64,000 nucleotides of DNA, taken from Sphingomonas sp. SUN039 (lineage in GTDB: Bacteria; Pseudomonadota; Alphaproteobacteria; Sphingomonadales; Sphingomonadaceae). The position numbers were made by a program, and so were the translations under genes. Location: assembly GCF_024758725.1 (NCBI RefSeq), contig NZ_CP096972.1, forward strand, positions 2,834,001 to 2,898,000. The letters run 5' to 3'. The notes beneath the pieces are model-generated. The model did no database searches. It saw only the letters and a program-made list of their open reading frames with translations, and was not told the origin of the DNA. Shown here piece after piece: positions 44,313-53,577 of this stretch (the first letter of the stretch is position 1; each line of letters begins with the position of its first letter).

Positions 44313-44804
44313 TTAGCGCCGGGTCAGAATGGCAGGCGGATTGAGGCGATTCGCGACTTGGCGCAGCACGAAACTGCTGCGGATGCGCGCGACGTGCGGC
44401 AGGATCGACAGCTCGCGCCGATAAATCGCGTCATAGTCGTTGAACGAGCTGACATGGATAAGCAGCAGGAAGTCGGTGTCGCCCGAGACGAAGCCGCAAT
44501 AGGAGATGGCCGTGCTTTTGAGCACCTCGCGCTCGAAATCGACGAGCACGTTTTCTGCCTGGGAGGTCAATTCGACCGAGACCACCACGACACCACTGAA
44601 CCCCAGCCGCGAAGGGTCGAGGCGCACCTCGTACCCAGAAATAACCCCCGCTTCCTCCATCGACTTTCGCCGCCGCGCGACCGAGCTGCTCGACAGGTTG
44701 ATGCGCTCGCCGATCGACACGTCGGAGGCACGGGCATCGTCAGACAAGGCGGAAATGATTCGATAGTCGGCGTCATCCAGCAGGACCGCGCGAGATTCCT
44801 TCAT
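44313..44804 (-). CDS. Lrp/AsnC family transcriptional regulator
   Basis: 163 residues. HTH 'LDDADYRIISALSDDARASDVSIGERINLSSSSVARRRKSMEEAGVISGYEVRLDPSRLGF' and the RAM/AsnC effector domain 'VVVSVELTSQAENVLVDFEREVLKSTAISYCGFVSGDTDFLLLIHVSSFNDYDAIYRRELSILPHVARIRSSFVLR'. It is flanked by the amine oxidase (same strand) and a TonB receptor (divergent), so it probably senses an amino acid and governs this catabolic locus. Confidence 0.93.
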   Translation of the reverse strand: MKESRAVLLDDADYRIISALSDDARASDVSIGERINLSSSSVARRRKSMEEAGVISGYEVRLDPSRLGFSGVVVVSVELTSQAENVLVDFEREVLKSTAISYCGFVSGDTDFLLLIHVSSFNDYDAIYRRELSILPHVARIRSSFVLRQVANRLNPPAILTRR

Positions 44805-44872
44805 GAAAACCCCTTTTCATGCCAGAATTCAGCGCAAACTCCCCTTAATTCTTCTTATTCTGCTCAACACGC

Positions 44873-44887
44873 GCAAGGCTTTCTTGC
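44873..44887. promoter_or_regulatory. Candidate Lrp-type site in the lrp/TonB receptor gap
   Basis: GCAAGGCTTTCTTGC is GCAAG-N5-CTTGC, similar in form to the 44201 site (GCAAk-N5-mTTGC). It stands 69 bases upstream of lrp and 110 upstream of the TonB receptor start. Confidence 0.5.
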
Positions 44888-44996
44888 TAGCTTGCATTTG
44901 TCAAGACGGCTGCCGCGTTCTGGGGAGGACGCGCCGGATGGCCAAGGACACAATGAGGATCCCGAGCAAGGCGAACTGCCAGCCAAGGGGGACTTC

Positions 44997-47993
44997 ATGG
45001 CCATTTCACATCGCGCGCTGCTTGCCGGACTCGGTATCGTTTGGGCCGCGCCGGGTCTCGCCCAGCAGGCACCGGTTCCGGTCCCTGAAACAGCAGAGAC
45101 GGAAACCGCCGAAGCGGGCGGCGAAATCGTTGTTACCGGTACGCGCATCGTCCGCGACGGGTATAGCGCGCCGACCCCGGTCAGCGTCATCAGCACCAAG
45201 GAACTCCAGGCCGAAGCTCCGGCCAACATCTCCGATTTCGTCAACACGCTGCCCGCCGTGCGTGGCAGCGGGACGGCGGCGACCAGCAACGGATCGTTGA
45301 GCAACGGCGCTGCCGGAATCAATACCGTCAATCTCCGCAATCTGGGTGCCCAGCGCACATTGGTGCTGTTCGACGGACAGCGCTCGGTCGCCTCTGCCAC
45401 AACCGGCACGGTCGACGTTAACACCTTCCCTCAAGCGCTGATCGAACGGGTCGAAGTCGTAACCGGCGGAGCGTCTTCGGCCTATGGATCGGATGCGGTG
45501 TCAGGCGTCGTCAACTTCATCCTCGACAAGAAATTTACGGGGCTGAAGGGCGAATATGAATACGGGGTCACGACCTATGGCGATGGCGCCAATCACAAGA
45601 TTTCGGTGACGGGCGGCCTGCCGTTCGCCGGGGGCAAGGGCCATATCCTGCTCAGCGGCGAGGTGTTTACGCAAAAGGGCATCCAGACGATCAACCGTGC
45701 GTGGAACAACTCGGGGTTCTTCCAGATCGACAATCCTGCCTATGTCGCGGCAAGCTGCACCGACGCGCTGGCCTCGACAATCTGCTATCCGGCGCGCCTC
45801 ATCTAGGCCGGCATCGGCACGAGCCAGTTCACGCCGGGCGGCCTCATCAGCACCGGGCCGTTCCGGGGCACCTATTTCGGGACGATCGACCCGTCGACCG
45901 GGCGGGCCACGGTCAACCAGCTCGCCTTCGGTCCGACCAACGGCCAGTGGATGGTCGGCGGCGACTACAACATCACCAGCGCGGGCCACCGGGGGAGCGC
46001 GACGCTCCTCCCGGCGGAGAAGCGGTCGAGTGTGTTCGGACGATTGAGTTACGAATTTTCGCCTGCCTTCGAACTCTATGGCCAGTTCGCGTACAGCACA
46101 TACCGCGGCCAGAGCTATTACCAGCAGACGCCGACGACCGGCACCACGATCCAGGTCGCGCCGACGACGGCCAACGGCAACCTTATCAACGCCTATCTGC
46201 CCGCCGCGTTCATCGCCAGCGTCAACGCCTATAACGCCAGCCAGCCGACAGCGGCAACCAGGGTTTCGACGGTCGCACTGGGCACCAGCAATATCGACAT
46301 CCCGCCACAGGGCAGCGACAACACCCGCGAGGTGTATCGCTACGTCATCGGCGGCAGCGGCAAGTTCGAAGCGATCGGGGCCGAATGGAGCTGGGACGCT
46401 TATTACCAAAAGGGTATCGTCAAAACCAACGAGTTGCTGACCAATGCGTGGAACCTGGCGCGCATGACACTGGCGACCGATGCGGTGTTCGCGCCTGCCG
46501 GGAACGCCATCGGCGTGGCTGCCGGGACCATCGTCTGCCGTTCGACGCTGACCGCGCCGACCAATGGCTGCGTCCCGCTCAACCGGCTCGGTATCGGCGT
46601 CGCGAGTCAGGCGGCGATCAATTACGTCTTGTACAATGGCCAGCAGCCGCTTCGCACCCAGTCGCTGACGCAGGATGTGGCCGCGCTTAATTTCTCGACC
46701 AACAACCTGTTCAACATCTGGGCGGGGCCGGTCTCGCTCGCCTTCGGCGCGGAGTATCGCAAGGAGGAAGTCGATGGCTTCGTCGATCCGCTGTTCCAGC
46801 CGATCGTGGCCAATGGCGTCACCACCGGCACCTGGATTTACGGCAATTACCTGCCGACCAAGGGGCAGTACAACGTCAAGGAAGCGTTCGTGGAAACCGT
46901 TGTGCCACTCTTCAAGGGCATGGATTTCAACGGCGCGTTCCGCGTGACCAACTATTCGACATCGGGCACGGTGACGACGTGGAAAGCGGGCCTCACCTGG
47001 CAGATGATCGACGACATCAAGCTGCGCGGCACCATTTCACGCGACATCCGCGCGCCGAATCTGGGCGAGTTGTTCGCGCCGGGTGTCGGGCGCACCAACA
47101 CCGTCAACGTGCCGCTGGCCAACGGCACCGTTCGCGCCGACCAGTTCAACGAATCGACTGTCGGCAATGCGGCGCTCGTGCCCGAAGTGGCCAAGACCTA
47201 TGGCGCGGGGGTCATCCTGACACCACGTTTCCTGCCGGGATTTGCGCTGTCGGTCGATTATTTCGACATCACGCTGAGTGGTGCCATCTCGTCGCTCACC
47301 GCGCAGACGCTGATCGACCAGTGCTATACGCTCAACCTCGCCAGTGCCTGCTCGTTCATTTCGACGACCGGCGGGCGCGGCGTGACGACGCCGGGGCTGC
47401 TGGTCACCAGCATCGAGATCAAACCGATCAATTTCGTCAGCATCAAGACGCGCGGCATCGACATCGAGGCGAGCTATCGCAAACAGATCGGCCCGGGCAC
47501 GCTCGCGCTGCGCGCCCTCGCCTCGAACGCGATCAGCCTGTACACCAACAACGGCGTCGATGTGCCGACCGAGGCGGCGGGCCAGAACGGTGGCGGGCTG
47601 CCCAAATGGACCTATCGCGTGTCGGCCGGATACGACTTCGACTCCGGACTCGGCTTTCAGGTCATCGGTCGCGGGGTCAGCAGCGGCGTCTATGACAACA
47701 GCTATGTCGTGTGCAGCACCGACTGCCCGGTCTCGACGGTCGCCAATCGCACGGTAAACCAGAACCGGATCGCGGGCACCTTCTACACCGATTTCAACAT
47801 CAACTATTCGTTCAAGATCGACAATGCGAAGGGACAGGTGTTTCTGGCGGTCAAGAACGTCTTCAACGTCGATCCGGCGCTGGTCGGCAACGGGCCGACC
47901 GGCAACAACACGCCCGCCTATCCGCAGACCAACCGGCTGCTCTACGATGTGCTGGGGCGCGTGTTCCGCCTCGGTGTCCGCTTCAGCCTCTAG
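44997..47993 (+). pseudogene. TonB-dependent receptor interrupted by a single in-frame amber codon
   Basis: One continuous frame of 998 codons, start ATG after AAGGGGGAC, with TAG at 45804-45806 (codon 270) as the only interruption. The first part has a signal peptide ('WAAPGLAQQ'), a TonB box region 'EIVVTGTRIVRDGYSAPTPVSVI' and a full plug ('NLRNLGAQRTLVLFDGQRSV...YGSDAVSGVVNFILDKKFTGLKGEYEYG'). After the TAG the same frame continues as normal barrel (AGIGTSQFTPGGLIS...) to the C-terminal 'FRLGVRFSL'. The context 'ATC TAG GCC' suggests a CAG to TAG change. Either a recent nonsense mutation, a sequencing error or suppressed read-through. First gene of a unit with an M20 hydrolase and a second receptor. 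Confidence 0.85.
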
Positions 47994-48028
47994 TCCACCC
48001 GCCCAAGCCGCCGTCAAGGAGAGATCCC

Positions 48029-49621
48029 ATGCCGAACCGCACCTGCCGTTACGCCAAGGCCCTGTTGCTTGCCTCTGCCACGATCGTTGCCAGCCCCGGC
48101 TTTGCCCAGGCCGACCCCGCGCTCAAGACCGAAGCTGCAGCACTTGTCGATGCCAAGGCCAAGCTCGTCCAGGAGATGGTCGATTCGGTGTTCAGCTTTG
48201 CCGAGCCCGGTTTCCAGGAGTTCAAGACGCAGGAATATCTGACCGCGATTCTCGCCAAGAACGGGTTCAAGATCACCAAGGGAGTCGCGGGCATCCCGAG
48301 CGCCTGGACCGCGACTTGGGGCGAAGGCGGCCCGCTGATTGCGCTCGGCAGCGATGTCGATTGCCTGCTCGGCGTTTCGCAATATCCCGGCATCACCTCG
48401 CTGAAGCCGATGGTCGAGGGTGCGCCGGGACATGGCGAGGGGCATAATTCGGGGATGCCGCTGATCATCGCCGCCGCGCTCGCCGCCAAGGAAACGATGA
48501 TCAAGCACGGGATCAAGGGGCGGCTGATGCTGTGGCCCGGCGTCGCCGAAGAACTGCTCGCCACCAAAGCCTATTATGTCCGCGAGGGCCTGTTCAAGGG
48601 CGTCGATGCGAACATCTTCACCCATGTCTCGAGCGATTTTTCGACCAGCTGGGGGCTGGGCGGCAGCAACGCGCTGGTGTCGGTCGAATATACGTTCACC
48701 GGATCGACCTCGCACGCCGCGGGGAACCCGTGGGACGGGCGGTCGGCGCTCGACGCGGTCGAGATCATGAACGTCGCGCTCAATTACCGCCGCGAACATC
48801 TGCCGCTCAGCCAGCGCATGCACTATGTCATCTCGAACGGCGGCGGGCAGCCCAATGTCGTCCCCGACAGGGCGGCGGTGTGGTATTATTTCCGCCAGAA
48901 CGGGTTCCAGCAGGTCCGAGACCTGTACGAAATCGGCAACACGGTGGCCGAATCCGCCGCCAAGGCAACCGAGACGACGGTTACGCGCCAAGTGCTTGGT
49001 TATGCCGCACCGAACTATGGCAACAAGCCGATGGCCGATGCCGCCTATGCCAATATCAAGGCGGTCGGCATGCCGAAATGGACCGACGACGACCAGGCGT
49101 TCACCAAGGCCGTACAGACCGGACTCAAGCGCACGATCAAACCGCTGGCCACGACGATCGGTGAAATGAACGGACCGACGAACGAACGCGTGCCGACGGG
49201 CGGCGGGTCGGACGATATCGGTGACATCATGTGGAACGTGCCGACGATCACGATCCGTTACCCGTCGAACATCCCGAGCATGATCGGCCACCACAAGACA
49301 AGCGCCATCGCGATGGCGACGCCCATCGCCCACAAGGGCGCGGTCGCAGGGGCAAAGGCGGTGGCGATGACCGTGCTCGACCTGATGACCACGCCCAAGC
49401 TGATCGCCGATGCGAAGGATTATCAGCAGAACGTCCAGCTGAAAGACCAGAAATACGATCCGGTGATCACCGCATCGGACAAGCCCGCGATCTGGCTCAA
49501 TACCGAAACGATGCGGCGGTTGCGTCCTTCGATGGAAAAATTCTATTACGATCCGAAGAAATATCCGAGCTATCTGGCCCAGCTCGGCATTGCCTATCCG
49601 GGGACGGCACCGACCAAATAG
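48029..49621 (+). CDS. Exported M20-family amidohydrolase/peptidase (AbgB-like)
   Basis: 530 residues from ATG 'MPNRTCRYAKALLLASATIVASPGFAQADP' with AAGGAGAG upstream and a Sec signal. M20 features: 'LIALGSDVDCLLGVSQYPG' (metal Asp region), 'GAPGHGEGHNSGMPLIIAAALAAKETM' where the usual GHxCGH is GHGEGH, 'LWPGVAEELLATKAYYVREGLFKGVD' (Glu-Glu), a dimerisation domain 'VEYTFTGSTSHAAGNPWDGRSALDAVEIMNVALNYRREH', and 'HHKTSAIAMATPIAHKGAVAGAKAVAMTVLDL'. It should cleave an amide or peptide bond of an N-acyl/aminoacyl compound in the periplasm. Follows the interrupted TonB receptor. Confidence 0.9.
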   Translation: MPNRTCRYAKALLLASATIVASPGFAQADPALKTEAAALVDAKAKLVQEMVDSVFSFAEPGFQEFKTQEYLTAILAKNGFKITKGVAGIPSAWTATWGEGGPLIALGSDVDCLLGVSQYPGITSLKPMVEGAPGHGEGHNSGMPLIIAAALAAKETMIKHGIKGRLMLWPGVAEELLATKAYYVREGLFKGVDANIFTHVSSDFSTSWGLGGSNALVSVEYTFTGSTSHAAGNPWDGRSALDAVEIMNVALNYRREHLPLSQRMHYVISNGGGQPNVVPDRAAVWYYFRQNGFQQVRDLYEIGNTVAESAAKATETTVTRQVLGYAAPNYGNKPMADAAYANIKAVGMPKWTDDDQAFTKAVQTGLKRTIKPLATTIGEMNGPTNERVPTGGGSDDIGDIMWNVPTITIRYPSNIPSMIGHHKTSAIAMATPIAHKGAVAGAKAVAMTVLDLMTTPKLIADAKDYQQNVQLKDQKYDPVITASDKPAIWLNTETMRRLRPSMEKFYYDPKKYPSYLAQLGIAYPGTAPTK

Positions 49622-49631
49622 GGGACTGGTT

Positions 49632-51560
49632 TTGCGTCGATCGTTGCGCCGTGCGACCTGCGCGGCCCTGTTCGCCTGCGGGGCCACCGCCGCAGGCGCG
49701 CAGCGTACGCAGGAGAATGCCGTCACTTCGGCGAGCGATGCGTTCGGCAGCCAGATCGGCAACGAGCGTATCGGCCTCTACCAGAACGACGATGTCCGCG
49801 GGTTCAATCCGGTCGAGGCGGGCAATGCGCGCATCGACGGCCTGTATTTCGACCAGCAGGAACGTCCGACCAGCCGGCTGATCGAGGGATCGACGATCCG
49901 CGTCGGCATCACCGCGCAGGGATTTCCTTTCCCCGCACCCACCGGTGTCGTCGATTACCGGCTTCGCGAAACGCCCGACAAGCTGGCGTTCGGCGTCGAG
50001 TTCGAGCGCGCGGCTTTCGGCGGGCTGTTCGGCTCTTTCGATGCCAATATTCCGCTGGCACCCGGGCTGGCGCTGTCGGCGAACCTGATCGCGCGGCGCT
50101 TTGCCCAGCCGCAAGGCGGGCACAACAACCTGCGCGGCTATGGCGCGACGTTGCGCTGGCAGGGCAAAAGCGGGGCCGAGCTGGTCGGCTTTTTCGGCGG
50201 TTTCGGCGGACGGGACGAAGATCCAATACCGAATCTGTTCCCGGCAGGCGACGAGCTGCCACCCGCGATGGCGCGCGGTATCTTCCTCGGGCAGGACTGG
50301 GATCGCAAGAGCAGCTACTCCAATCTCGGCGGCCTTGTCGGCAAACTGCCGCTGGGCGATTGGCGGATCGAGGCGGGCGTCTTCCGTTCGGCCAAGGTCA
50401 CGGGGTCGTCGTTCTCCGACCTGATGCGCGGCGTGCGGCCCGACGGCAGCGTGGCGAGCCGTGTTATCATTGCGGACGCGGACAATGCAGACGTGTCGGT
50501 GTCGGGCGAGGTGCGCGTGACGCGCAGTTTTGCGACCGGGCCGGTCACGCACCGGCTGATCGCCTCGGCACGGGGCCGCGCCAAGGACCGCGATTTCGGC
50601 GGGCAGGCGACGATTGCGCTGGGGGCGAGCACCGTCAACGCGCCCGACCTGCGCGCCCGGCCGAGCTATACATTGGGCGCCAACGACCACGACCGCGTGC
50701 GACAGATGACGCTGGGGGTCGGATACAGCCTCAACTGGCCGGGACGCGGCGCGCTCAGCCTGTCGGTCTCGCGCAGCGATTATCGCAAGGCGGTCGATTT
50801 CGCCAATCCTGCGGTCGCCGACCTTGCCGTGTCGAGTACGCCCATGCTCTACAACATAAGCGGATCGGTTGTGCTCTCCCGGCAACTCACCCTGTTCGGC
50901 GGCTATGTGAAAGGGCTGGAGGAAAGCCTGATCGCGCCCGATATCGCCACCAACCGCAACGAAGCCCCGCCCGCGATCATCACCGAACAGGCCGAAGCGG
51001 GCGTGCGCGTCGCGGTCACGCCCAGGATCACGCTCGTCGCGGGCGTGTTCAGCGTGAAGAAACCCTATTTCGGCCTCGATCCGGCGCTCCGCTTCGGCCA
51101 GCTCGGCACCGTCGACAATCGCGGGGTCGAACTGTCGCTGACGGGGACGTTGCTGCCGGGCCTGTCGATGGTCGCGGGGACCGTGCTGCTCGATTCGCGT
51201 ATTTCGGGCGAGGCGGTGACGAGCGGGCGTATCGGCCCGCGTCCGGTCGGCTCGGTGCGGCGGCGGAGCATCCTCAATCTCGACTGGAAACCGGCGGGCC
51301 AGACGCACTGGTCGTTCGACAGTGCGATCGAGAGCCTGTCGTCGCGGGTCGGCAACACGGCGAACCGGCTGGTCGCCCCGGCGCGCACGACGCTGGCGCT
51401 CGGCACGCGCTACCGCACCAGCATCGGCGGCATGGCGGCGCTGTTCCGCGTACAGGTGACCAATGTCTTCAACGAATATGGCTGGCTGGTCAGCAACAGC
51501 GGCGGCTTCACCTATTCACCGGGCCGAACGTTCGTCGCGCAGCTTGCCGTCGACCTCTGA
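49632..51560 (+). CDS. TonB receptor-like outer membrane protein with reduced plug
   Basis: 642 residues from TTG 49632, placed 7 bases after AGGGGA at the end of the M20 gene. Signal peptide 'RRATCAALFACGATAAGAQ'. The N-terminal part has 'GFNPVEAGNARIDGLYFDQQERPTSRLIEGSTIRVGITAQG', a short plug of about 60 residues lacking the standard TonB box and 'LRGxxxxxYGxxAxGG' motifs. A barrel follows, with terminal strand 'GRTFVAQLAVDL'. Such short-plug receptors occur in sphingomonads next to amidohydrolases; transport role is inferred. Translationally coupled to the M20 hydrolase. Confidence 0.8.
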   Translation: MRRSLRRATCAALFACGATAAGAQRTQENAVTSASDAFGSQIGNERIGLYQNDDVRGFNPVEAGNARIDGLYFDQQERPTSRLIEGSTIRVGITAQGFPFPAPTGVVDYRLRETPDKLAFGVEFERAAFGGLFGSFDANIPLAPGLALSANLIARRFAQPQGGHNNLRGYGATLRWQGKSGAELVGFFGGFGGRDEDPIPNLFPAGDELPPAMARGIFLGQDWDRKSSYSNLGGLVGKLPLGDWRIEAGVFRSAKVTGSSFSDLMRGVRPDGSVASRVIIADADNADVSVSGEVRVTRSFATGPVTHRLIASARGRAKDRDFGGQATIALGASTVNAPDLRARPSYTLGANDHDRVRQMTLGVGYSLNWPGRGALSLSVSRSDYRKAVDFANPAVADLAVSSTPMLYNISGSVVLSRQLTLFGGYVKGLEESLIAPDIATNRNEAPPAIITEQAEAGVRVAVTPRITLVAGVFSVKKPYFGLDPALRFGQLGTVDNRGVELSLTGTLLPGLSMVAGTVLLDSRISGEAVTSGRIGPRPVGSVRRRSILNLDWKPAGQTHWSFDSAIESLSSRVGNTANRLVAPARTTLALGTRYRTSIGGMAALFRVQVTNVFNEYGWLVSNSGGFTYSPGRTFVAQLAVDL

Positions 51561-51731
51561 TAGCTGCTTTTTGCTATTTGGGGCCGCACGCCCTATACCG
51601 GTTGTGCTGAACGTCGCCTGCGACGGATATCGGGCCGCTTACGCCCCCCTTTGTCCCTGAACTTGCTTCACGACGCCGGGATGGCCCGCCTTTGGACCAT
51701 GCCCGTCAATTCGGACTAAGGAATGCCCGAT

Positions 51732-51938
51732 ATGATCACCGGAACCGTTAAATTCTTCAATGCCGACAAGGGCTATGGCTTCATCGCGCCGGAAGGCGGC
51801 GGGGGCGATGCATTTGTGCACATCTCGGCCGTCGAGCGTGCCGGCATGCGCACCCTCGATAAGGACCAGCGCGTCACCTACGAGCTCGAAACCGACAAGC
51901 GCGGCAAGACCTCGGCTGTGAACCTGCAGTCGGCCTAA
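51732..51938 (+). CDS. Cold shock protein (CspA family)
   Basis: 68 residues from ATG 51732, 9 bases after AAGGA; an ATG at 51723 would sit directly on the RBS. One cold-shock domain with RNP1 'KGYGFIAP' and RNP2 'DAFVHISAV'. An RNA-binding chaperone melting secondary structure at low temperature. The 171 bases upstream could contain a structured 5' leader. A strong terminator follows. Confidence 0.95.
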   Translation: MITGTVKFFNADKGYGFIAPEGGGGDAFVHISAVERAGMRTLDKDQRVTYELETDKRGKTSAVNLQSA

Positions 51939-51949
51939 CAAGCTACCGG

Positions 51950-51992
51950 CGGCGGCGGCACGGGGCTTACCCTGCCGCCGCCGTTTTCTTTT
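51950..51992 (+). terminator. Rho-independent terminator of the cold shock gene
   Basis: CGGCGGCGGCA (51950-51960) pairs perfectly with TGCCGCCGCCG (51973-51983) across a 12-base loop, followed by TTTTCTTTT. Confidence 0.95.
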
Positions 51993-52023
51993 CTACGTCT
52001 TACTAAAAGGATTCGATCCAGCC

Positions 52024-52200
52024 ATGAGCCCTCTCGAATTCTACCGCACCCAGGCGACCAAGGCCGCGACCGATGCCGCCGCCGCCACCCTCGACAATGT
52101 CCGCGACCGCTGCCTGCGCGCTGCCGCCGCATGGGACGTGATGGCCGAGCGCATCGAGCGCACCGAAGAAATGCGCGCGGGGCGCCCGGGGAGCCGGTGA
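52024..52200 (+). CDS. Small hypothetical protein
   Basis: 58 residues, 'MSPLEFYRTQATKAATDAAA' to 'EEMRAGRPGSR'. It is helical and alanine/arginine-rich with heptad-like spacing ('LDNVRDRCLRAAAAWDVMAERIERTEEM'). ATG 28 bases after the cold-shock terminator's T-run with AAAAGGA upstream. Third-position GC is strong, supporting coding. Function unknown. Confidence 0.7.
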   Translation: MSPLEFYRTQATKAATDAAAATLDNVRDRCLRAAAAWDVMAERIERTEEMRAGRPGSR

Positions 52201-52224
52201 TTCCGGCTTCGATTCTCGCTCTTC

Positions 52225-52303
52225 TTCGAGCGTAAGCGAGAAGCCCGGCCGAGCGCGAGCGAGGTCTTCCACCGCAAGCCGCGCTTTCTCGCTAACGCTC
52301 GAA
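52225..52303. repeat. Imperfect inverted repeat pair
   Basis: TTCGAGCGTAAGCGAGAA (52225-52242) and TTCTCGCTAACGCTCGAA (52286-52303) are inverted copies with one mismatch, separated by 43 bases, between the small ORF and the convergent metallohydrolase gene. Confidence 0.75.
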
Positions 52304-52339
52304 TGAGCACCTCGCTGTCGCTCGGCGAAGAAAAACGTC

Positions 52340-53554
52340 TCAACGCAGCGCTGTAACCGCAGGCGATTTCAGGCAGCTTGCCAGATCGCCCTGAGGCTTG
52401 GCCGGAATCGGTTTCGCATAGGGCGCAACCTCGACCGGCACCCCGATCCCCGACGTCGCAAACCCGGTCTGACCCCGGCACTTCATCACTTCGGCGAGCA
52501 GTTTCGGCGGCGTGTCGTACGCCTCGTAGCTGAGCCGGAACGTGCCCCAGTGCATGCCGAGGCCACGCGCCGCGCCGAGCCGGTCGAACACTTCGGCGGC
52601 GTCGATGGGGCCGATATGGCTGCCGATGCCCATTTGCCCGGGCACGAAGCGGAACGCGCCGATGGGGATGAGCGCGAGGCGCACGGGGCCGAGCTTTGCG
52701 GCCTCGCGCGGCCATTGCCCGTCGCCCATGCCGGTATCGCCCGCGAAGAACAAGTTGCCGCCCTTGGGCAGCACGACCGTGAAACTCGACCACAGCGCCC
52801 GGTTGCGGTCGGCGAACCAGCGGCTGCCCCAATGATGGTTGCGGGTGACGACGACTTCCGCTTTCAATTTCGGCTCACATTTAACCTGAGGGTAACCCGG
52901 TGGCACAAAGCACCGATTCACGACGCCCCGGCGTTCGCCCCAGTCGAGCGCAACCGCCTGTGCGCCGATGCTGCGGATCAGTGCATCATTCCCCAAGCTC
53001 GTCACGATGAGCGGGCTGTCGCGGTCCCAAAGCCGCTTGAGTGTTCCCAAATCCATGTGGTCGTAATGATTATGGCTGATGACGACGAGGTCGATAGGCG
53101 GCAAATCCTCGAAACGGATGCCGGGTTCCGCCACCCGGCGCGGGCCGAAGCCGAAGGGGCCTGCAGTCGGCCCCCAGATCGGATCGGTCAGGATGTTCAG
53201 CCCATTGGTCTGGATCAGCCAGGTTGCATGACCGACCCAGGTCGCCACCATCCGTTCGCCCTCGACGCGGCGCTCGGGCTTGGCAGGCGTGACATCGACC
53301 TTGTCGGGCCACGGCGGGCGTTCGTCGGTGCCGAACAGATAGCGGATCAGGAAATTACCGCGACTGCGCCCGCCCGGCGGGGCCAGCGTATCGTCGCCAT
53401 CGGGATTGAAGAACCGCGCGCCGTCGTAGTGCGCGCTGACCGGCCCCTGATAATAGATGCGGTCGAGGAATTTGGGGACGATGACGATCGCGAGGCACAG
53501 CGCCACCGCCAGCCACAACAGGCCGCGCCCCACATATACTATTGCGCGCCGCAT
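52340..53554 (-). CDS. Membrane-anchored MBL-fold metallohydrolase (NAPE-PLD/RomA-like)
   Basis: 404 residues from ATG 'MRRAIVYVGRGLLWLAVALCLAIVIVPKFL', a TM anchor. Metal motif 'VVISHNHYDHMDLGTL' (HxHxDH as HNHYDH), 'VTRNHHWGSR', 'LFFAGDTGMGDG' (Asp), 'GMHWGTFRLSYE' (His). Similar to NAPE-PLD-like hydrolases of phosphodiesters or lipids. Start codons of this and the divergent serine hydrolase are only 23 bases apart. A longer upstream frame extends into the neighbour and is not credited. Confidence 0.88.
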   Translation of the reverse strand: MRRAIVYVGRGLLWLAVALCLAIVIVPKFLDRIYYQGPVSAHYDGARFFNPDGDDTLAPPGGRSRGNFLIRYLFGTDERPPWPDKVDVTPAKPERRVEGERMVATWVGHATWLIQTNGLNILTDPIWGPTAGPFGFGPRRVAEPGIRFEDLPPIDLVVISHNHYDHMDLGTLKRLWDRDSPLIVTSLGNDALIRSIGAQAVALDWGERRGVVNRCFVPPGYPQVKCEPKLKAEVVVTRNHHWGSRWFADRNRALWSSFTVVLPKGGNLFFAGDTGMGDGQWPREAAKLGPVRLALIPIGAFRFVPGQMGIGSHIGPIDAAEVFDRLGAARGLGMHWGTFRLSYEAYDTPPKLLAEVMKCRGQTGFATSGIGVPVEVAPYAKPIPAKPQGDLASCLKSPAVTALR

Positions 53555-53577
53555 CCCGCCTCGCCACTCTGACTGTG

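Noticed and set aside
45951-47993. Separate gene for the receptor barrel starting at ATG 45951
   Set aside because: It is in the same frame as the upstream part, lacks an RBS and signal peptide, and begins in mid-barrel; it is better seen as the downstream half of the amber-interrupted receptor.
48014-49762. 582-codon minus-strand ORF over the M20 gene
   Set aside because: Antisense to a clear M20 hydrolase with signal peptide and RBS; Arg/Asp-rich shadow composition.
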